Below are positions 32,912 through 35,943 of a DNA stretch of 35,943 nucleotides, piece after piece. Position 1 is the first letter of the stretch. Every line of letters begins with the position of its first letter. Below the pieces are notes generated by a model. The model ran no database searches. It was not told the origin of the DNA and worked only from the letters and a program-made list of their open reading frames with translations. Source of the stretch: UBA1422 sp041752735 (GTDB lineage Bacteria > Bacillota > Clostridia > Peptostreptococcales > Anaerovoracaceae); contig JBGSVW010000043.1 of NCBI GenBank assembly GCA_041752735.1, positions 1 through 35,943 on the forward strand, in the 5' to 3' direction. Position numbers and translations under genes: made by a program.

Positions 32912-33825
32912 GATACCACCCCCAAAAATAAACTCTCGATTGAAGGTTCCAATGCCTCAATACGAATGGGTAAAATCCCCTCACGCAGCAATAATTCCAT
33001 AGCCATGGTTTGGGTCTTAGCAAGATCATCTGTATGGATTATCGCCTCGTTCCCGGTAACTTCACATTTGAAGTCATTCATCCGTTCTTTCCAAGTATCC
33101 GCAAACTTATTACAATCTGGGCGGTTATGAAACTCCAACGCCAGGGTTTCTGCCTTGTGTTGTGCTTTCAACTCTTGCAGTGTTCCGCTGAGTTGGATTT
33201 TGCCTTCATGCAGTACTGCCACACGGTCGCATATTCGCTCTACATCTGACAGGATGTGGGTGGAAAACAAAACGGTGGTCTGCGATTTGACGGCGAGGAG
33301 AATATCCAGTATTTCCTTTCGGCCAACCGGATCCAAAGCGGAGGTCGGTTCATCGCAAATCAACAATCTGGGTTGATTCAACAGTGCCTGCGCAATACCC
33401 AAGCGTTGCTTCATCCCTCTGGAATACCCACCAATTTTCTTCTTTGATATTTCAAGTCCCACCATTCCCATTAATTCAATGCTTCTGGCTTTGGTCTTGT
33501 CGGGATTCATACCGGTAACCTGTCCGCATAGTTTTAAATATTCCATCGCTGTCATGTAGGGATAAAACTCCGGTACATCAGGCAAGTACCCGATTACTTC
33601 ATTGGTTTTGGTTTCACCAAATTGCACTTGTTCACCGCAAACATGAATTGTTCCGGCATCCGCAGGCAGAAGTCCTAGAACCATCTTCATGGTTGTCGTT
33701 TTACCCGCGCCGTTTTGTCCAATAAACCCAAAAATCTCCCCTTCATGAACTTGAAGGTCTAATCCTTTAATGACTTCGTTCTTCCCAAATTTCTTATACA
33801 ATTGTTCGATTCGAAGAATCTCCAT
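32908..33825 (-). CDS. ABC transporter ATP-binding protein
   Basis: A 305-residue ATPase with Walker A GQNGAGKTT, signature YSRGMKQRLG and Walker B LLICDEPTSALDP. The switch His is in FSTHILSD. The C-terminal ~85 residues after the core are the domain common to ABC-2 exporter ATPases. The start overlaps the stop of the small upstream gene (TAATG), and its own end overlaps the permease. Confidence 0.93.
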   Translation of the reverse strand: MEILRIEQLYKKFGKNEVIKGLDLQVHEGEIFGFIGQNGAGKTTTMKMVLGLLPADAGTIHVCGEQVQFGETKTNEVIGYLPDVPEFYPYMTAMEYLKLCGQVTGMNPDKTKARSIELMGMVGLEISKKKIGGYSRGMKQRLGIAQALLNQPRLLICDEPTSALDPVGRKEILDILLAVKSQTTVLFSTHILSDVERICDRVAVLHEGKIQLSGTLQELKAQHKAETLALEFHNRPDCNKFADTWKERMNDFKCEVTGNEAIIHTDDLAKTQTMAMELLLREGILPIRIEALEPSIESLFLGVVS

Positions 33826-34016
33826 TATTCATCACTCCGCCCAAAGATAAAGTAAACAATCGGTCCAACGATTTCAATTAAACTAACCAAAACCCAAAGC
33901 AAACGGTTTCCTGTCTTGTATGTACTATGAGTGAAAATATGAATCAAGGCCGCACCGGTCAAGATCAATTCCAAAAGGGCTAATATAATGATTGGGATTA
34001 ATAGTCCAGAATCCAT
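33825..34016 (-). CDS. Small PLDc_N-type membrane protein
   Basis: A 63-residue protein with two membrane helices. It ends with the PLDc_N motif VSLIEIVGPIVYFIFGR, as in the N-terminal part of cardiolipin synthases. ATG 34016 follows AAGGAG by seven bases. Small PLDc_N proteins are often encoded ahead of ABC-2 exporters, sometimes linked to antimicrobial peptide defence, which is suggestive only. Its role may be assembly or regulation of the transporter. Confidence 0.8.
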   Translation of the reverse strand: MDSGLLIPIIILALLELILTGAALIHIFTHSTYKTGNRLLWVLVSLIEIVGPIVYFIFGRSDE

Positions 34017-34053
34017 AACAACTCTCCTTATCAAAGTGAACACTTACCTTCTA

Positions 34054-34082
34054 TTTATAACAAATAATCTGATTTTGCGCAA
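34054..34082 (-). promoter_or_regulatory. Weak promoter of the ABC exporter operon
   Basis: Minus-strand TTGCGC (34077-34082), 17 bases, TATAAA (34054-34059). The -35 is a poor match and lies in the tail of the preceding terminator. Confidence 0.35.
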
Positions 34083-34112
34083 TAAAAAACCTGAAACCAT
34101 ATGGTTTCAGGT
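34083..34112 (-). terminator. Terminator after the tRNA-Glu 3' end
   Basis: ACCTGAAACC-ATAT-GGTTTCAGGT followed by T6 and ATTGCG on the minus strand, 15 bases past the CCA. It was probably the native tRNA-Glu terminator. Confidence 0.8.
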
Positions 34113-34126
34113 ACTTTTGTTTTGTT

Positions 34127-34172
34127 TGGTGACCCCACCGGGAATCGAACCCGGGTTACCGCCGTGAAAGGA
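34127..34172 (-). other. 3' half of tRNA-Glu (UUC): probable phage attachment site
   Basis: On the minus strand the anticodon loop CCTTTCAC, 3' anticodon strand GGCGG, T-arm CCCGGGTTCGATTCCCGGT, acceptor GGGGTC and the A-CCA end of a tRNA-Glu are intact. The 5' half is missing: before CCTTTCAC the sequence is AAGT rather than CCGC and continues as unrelated DNA. Phage lysis genes start just beyond. This is the pattern of integration into the 3' part of a tRNA gene, with the full tRNA rebuilt at the far end of the element. Confidence 0.75.
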
Positions 34173-34234
34173 CTTTCTTGCACGTTGAAATTTCAATGCA
34201 TCCAGCATTATTTCCCATAGCGTTTCCCACGCAA

Positions 34235-34261
34235 TAAAAAAGGACCCCATTTCTGGGGTCC
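34235..34261 (-). terminator. Terminator of the phage late operon
   Basis: GGACCCC-AGAAAT-GGGGTCC followed by T7 and ATTGCG on the minus strand, 14 bases past the last phage gene. Confidence 0.85.
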
Positions 34262-34274
34262 AACTTCAATTTGT

Positions 34275-34607
34275 TTATAAGGTTTCCACCGTGGGTTTGG
34301 TGGGCATTTCGGAATCAGCCACTCTGACCTCTTCCTGAACAAGAACAAGGGATGTTTCGTTCATCCATATCTTCATTTCAACAATATGTGATCCAGCAGC
34401 CTGAGTATTTACTCCGAGTAGTTTTCCAGTTACCTTTGCCGTCGGAATATCAATTTCACAAAGCTTATGTTTGATGCCCGTTGTCCCACATTTACGAAAT
34501 GAAAGCCACGCTTCTGCCCCGGTTAATTCAGCAAGGCCGCCTTCAACATTACTGTCTGTGACAGTCTGCTCGAATACATATCCTTCACCTTGGTTGAGTT
34601 CAATCAT
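34275..34607 (-). CDS. Small phage protein, unknown
   Basis: A 110-residue protein rich in predicted beta strands (VFEQTVTDSNV, AEAWLSFRK, IVEMKIWMN, LVLVQEEVRVAD). The pattern suggests an Ig-like or baseplate-associated fold, but I do not recognise the family. A possible AAAGGAA site lies 12 bases before the ATG. It is the last gene before the attachment site. Confidence 0.65.
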   Translation of the reverse strand: MIELNQGEGYVFEQTVTDSNVEGGLAELTGAEAWLSFRKCGTTGIKHKLCEIDIPTAKVTGKLLGVNTQAAGSHIVEMKIWMNETSLVLVQEEVRVADSEMPTKPTVETL

Positions 34608-34625
34608 CTATTTTTACCGTTCCTT

Positions 34626-34844
34626 TCATCTTGTTATTGACCCGGGATATGCCGTGTATCCGTTTCCTGCTGCAATTTCGTTTGCAGATATATCATCCCA
34701 AAAGTCTTGGGTGTCCTGGTCTGGTGTGAATCCGGACCCCATAAGAGCAACTTTAAATGTGCTTCCACCAGATGTGAGCCATTTGAAATCTCCCTTTAAA
34801 AATCCAACAAGCGCGTTGGTATATATTTTTGCTGACTGTGCCAT
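34626..34844 (-). CDS. Phage structural-like protein, possibly truncated
   Basis: A 72-residue protein whose FKVALMGSGFTPDQDTQDFWDDISANEIAAGNGYTA segment resembles, from memory, the front of longer phage virion proteins with a K-V-A-L-M-x-S...Y-T-P-x-Q-D-x-H-D-F pattern. Those run to well over 100 residues. Here it stops shortly after GYTA. A clear AAAGGAA site precedes the ATG. Either a short natural form or a 3' deletion. Confidence 0.6.
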   Translation of the reverse strand: MAQSAKIYTNALVGFLKGDFKWLTSGGSTFKVALMGSGFTPDQDTQDFWDDISANEIAAGNGYTAYPGSITR

Positions 34845-34863
34845 AATTTATTTCCTTTCTAAC

Positions 34864-35277
34864 TTAGGTGATATGGCGGCCAACTGCCGCCTCGGTATCT
34901 AAACGAGTTTGTGTGTCTAATATTGAGCACGTCAATGGGAGTTTAATAGTCTTTTCATAGCGATCTTTAACCACACCGTTCCAATGTCGATTGGTTTCAT
35001 ACTCTGTCATTAGCTTAATTAACCAGTCACGTTCTTCCTGTGGAAGGCACTTGTTAACTGCGGCAATTTCGCATCTATGAACGATAGAGTTTCCTAACAT
35101 GACACACATGGTGCTGTCGTTTCTGCATCCTGAGTGCATCCATCTTTCAATGAAGTTCCCAAACGATTTGCTATATTTAATTATCAGTGCTCCTGCAGTC
35201 AGAAACCCCGCCAGGGCAATAGTTGCCCCGACGACTACGTTAATCAATTCTGCAATATTAAAGGTTCCTGTTTCCAT
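34864..35277 (-). CDS. Phage membrane protein beside the holin
   Basis: A 137-residue protein with one membrane helix at about residues 12-32 followed by a mostly helical domain with several Cys and HRCEIAAVNKCLPQEERDWL. GGAGGGG precedes the ATG, four bases after the holin stop. Position next to a holin suggests a lysis accessory or second holin-like protein; the family is not recognised with certainty. Confidence 0.6.
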   Translation of the reverse strand: METGTFNIAELINVVVGATIALAGFLTAGALIIKYSKSFGNFIERWMHSGCRNDSTMCVMLGNSIVHRCEIAAVNKCLPQEERDWLIKLMTEYETNRHWNGVVKDRYEKTIKLPLTCSILDTQTRLDTEAAVGRHIT

Positions 35278-35280
35278 GTC

Positions 35281-35679
35281 TTACCCCTCCGTTGGTGTGT
35301 TAGTAACTTCTATTCCTGGTGTGAATCCTTCCGGGCAGGGTTCTATTGTTTTATTTTGCCATGTAAGCATATTATTTACTTCTTTGTTTATGGCATCTAA
35401 TTGATCTTGCGTTAATGAGGGGAACTGAGCCAAGAGTTTGACTTCCATTTCTTTACGTTTTGCATCACCGGTCCAGTCAGGATATTTCTTTTCCAGGAAC
35501 AGCCATACCCCGTAGGCCATGCTCTTTGCACCTTCAAAGTTTTCCTTGCCGATTTTGGCAATGATCCACGTTTGAACCCTCATCAGCAATTTGCCTAGGA
35601 TTCCGATAAGTGCAATAACGAATGCGACTGCCAGGCTTACAAGAGCCGGCTCGATTTGAGTTAGGATTTCTTGAAACAT
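35281..35679 (-). CDS. Phage holin, LLH family
   Basis: A 132-residue protein with a strong N-terminal membrane helix (about 10-32) and an amphipathic region with FEGAKSMAYGVWLFLEKKYPDW and LTQDQLDAINKEVNNML, characteristic of the LLH-type holins. It would form membrane lesions that let the endolysin reach the wall. A perfect GGAGG site precedes the ATG, 11 bases after the endolysin. Confidence 0.85.
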   Translation of the reverse strand: MFQEILTQIEPALVSLAVAFVIALIGILGKLLMRVQTWIIAKIGKENFEGAKSMAYGVWLFLEKKYPDWTGDAKRKEMEVKLLAQFPSLTQDQLDAINKEVNNMLTWQNKTIEPCPEGFTPGIEVTNTPTEG

Positions 35680-35690
35680 AATAAACCTCC

Positions 35691-35943
35691 TTACTTTCTT
35701 ACTGTTTTAGCTTTAGCTCTGGTTAAAGGACCTACAACACCATCAGGTGTTAATCCATTTAGTCTTTGGAACTCCATTGTCCACTTCTCTGTGTCTGTAG
35801 CAAAATCACCATCTACTGTGGTGTTTGGCCCGTACCAGCAAAGGAACTCCTGCCAATGTTTTTTGTCCGCAAATGATCCTCTGGTTCTGCTGACAGTGCT
35901 GACCGGGAATGTGCCATTGTAGAGATAGAACTCTCCATACATG
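35691..35943 (-). CDS. Endolysin C-terminus with peptidoglycan-binding domain, partial
   Basis: The frame is open to the window edge. The visible 83 residues contain a PG_binding_1-type repeat (DGDFATDTEKWTMEFQRLNGLTPDGVVGPLT), which anchors lysins to the wall. An ATG two bases from the edge is probably internal, as the catalytic domain should precede it. Placement before the holin is the usual lysis cassette. Confidence 0.8.
   Translation of the reverse strand, partial: MYGEFYLYNGTFPVSTVSRTRGSFADKKHWQEFLCWYGPNTTVDGDFATDTEKWTMEFQRLNGLTPDGVVGPLTRAKAKTVRK

Larger units (their letters stand above)
34127..35943. mobile_element. Right-running prophage, end with lysis genes
   Basis: From the tRNA-Glu fragment to the window edge all genes look like phage late genes on minus: endolysin C-terminus, LLH-type holin, a small membrane protein and two small structural-like proteins, closed by a terminator. 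No integrase is seen; it should lie beyond the right edge. Completeness cannot be judged. Confidence 0.75.

Noticed and set aside
1..35943. CRISPR arrays, insertion sequences, rRNA
   Set aside because: No regularly spaced direct repeats, transposase motifs or rRNA segments were seen.

Overview
The window reads as chromosomal DNA of an anaerobic member of the Firmicutes, most likely class Clostridia. The evidence is strong AGGAGG-type ribosome binding sites, the gene order rplS-rbgA-rnhB, an Fhs/FchA/FolD one-carbon cluster, an Acr3/ArsP-type arsenic operon and moderate to low GC. The species cannot be fixed from the sequence. Almost everything is on the minus strand; only an RNase H-like gene and proA are on plus. 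The right end enters a prophage.

Layout, read in the direction of transcription from high to low coordinates. (1) 34127-35943: end of a prophage or phage-like element (endolysin C-terminus, LLH-type holin, three small phage genes, terminator) abutting the 3' half of a tRNA-Glu gene, the apparent attachment site. (2) 30803-34016: a small ABC exporter operon, tRNA-Leu(UAG), an HSL-type esterase and a double GNAT acetyltransferase. (3) 26200-29664: divergent or convergent YprB-like nuclease, proA and a membrane diguanylate cyclase. (4) 21520-25923: proB-proC-nudix, xerD and an LCP protein. (5) 19122-21398: rplS with a long Ala/Glu-rich tail, rbgA and rnhB. (6) 14141-19062: a C1 operon (homocysteine-methyltransferase-like, fhs, fchA, folD) that also carries larB. 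(7) 8454-13915: arsR, permease, Cys-rich ferredoxin, thioredoxin-like, acr3, arsC, a radical SAM/SPASM protein and a larC that stops after its first domain. (8) 1-8209: an exopolysaccharide or capsule operon with a strong promoter, a leader hairpin and a second promoter before galE; it runs off the left edge into what looks like capF.

How the genes fit together. Fhs, FchA and FolD interconvert formate, formyl-, methenyl- and methylene-THF. FolD has lost the Lys and Gln tied to its cyclohydrolase activity, which explains the separate FchA. LarB and LarC belong to nickel-pincer cofactor synthesis, but they are split by the arsenic cluster and LarC2 is missing, so the pathway here looks rearranged or decayed. 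The EPS operon encodes a lipid-sugar initiator, nucleotide-sugar epimerases and dehydratases, a chain-length protein with a degenerate kinase-like domain, and a glycosyltransferase.

The points most worth a second look are the apparently monofunctional FolD beside FchA, the truncated larC with its remnant in the -1 frame, the ars operon with a two-cluster ferredoxin and a radical SAM tail gene, the L19 extension, the tRNA-Glu attachment site, and a possibly leaderless mRNA next to a candidate small RNA at 26.1 kb. No wholly new system can be demonstrated from sequence alone.
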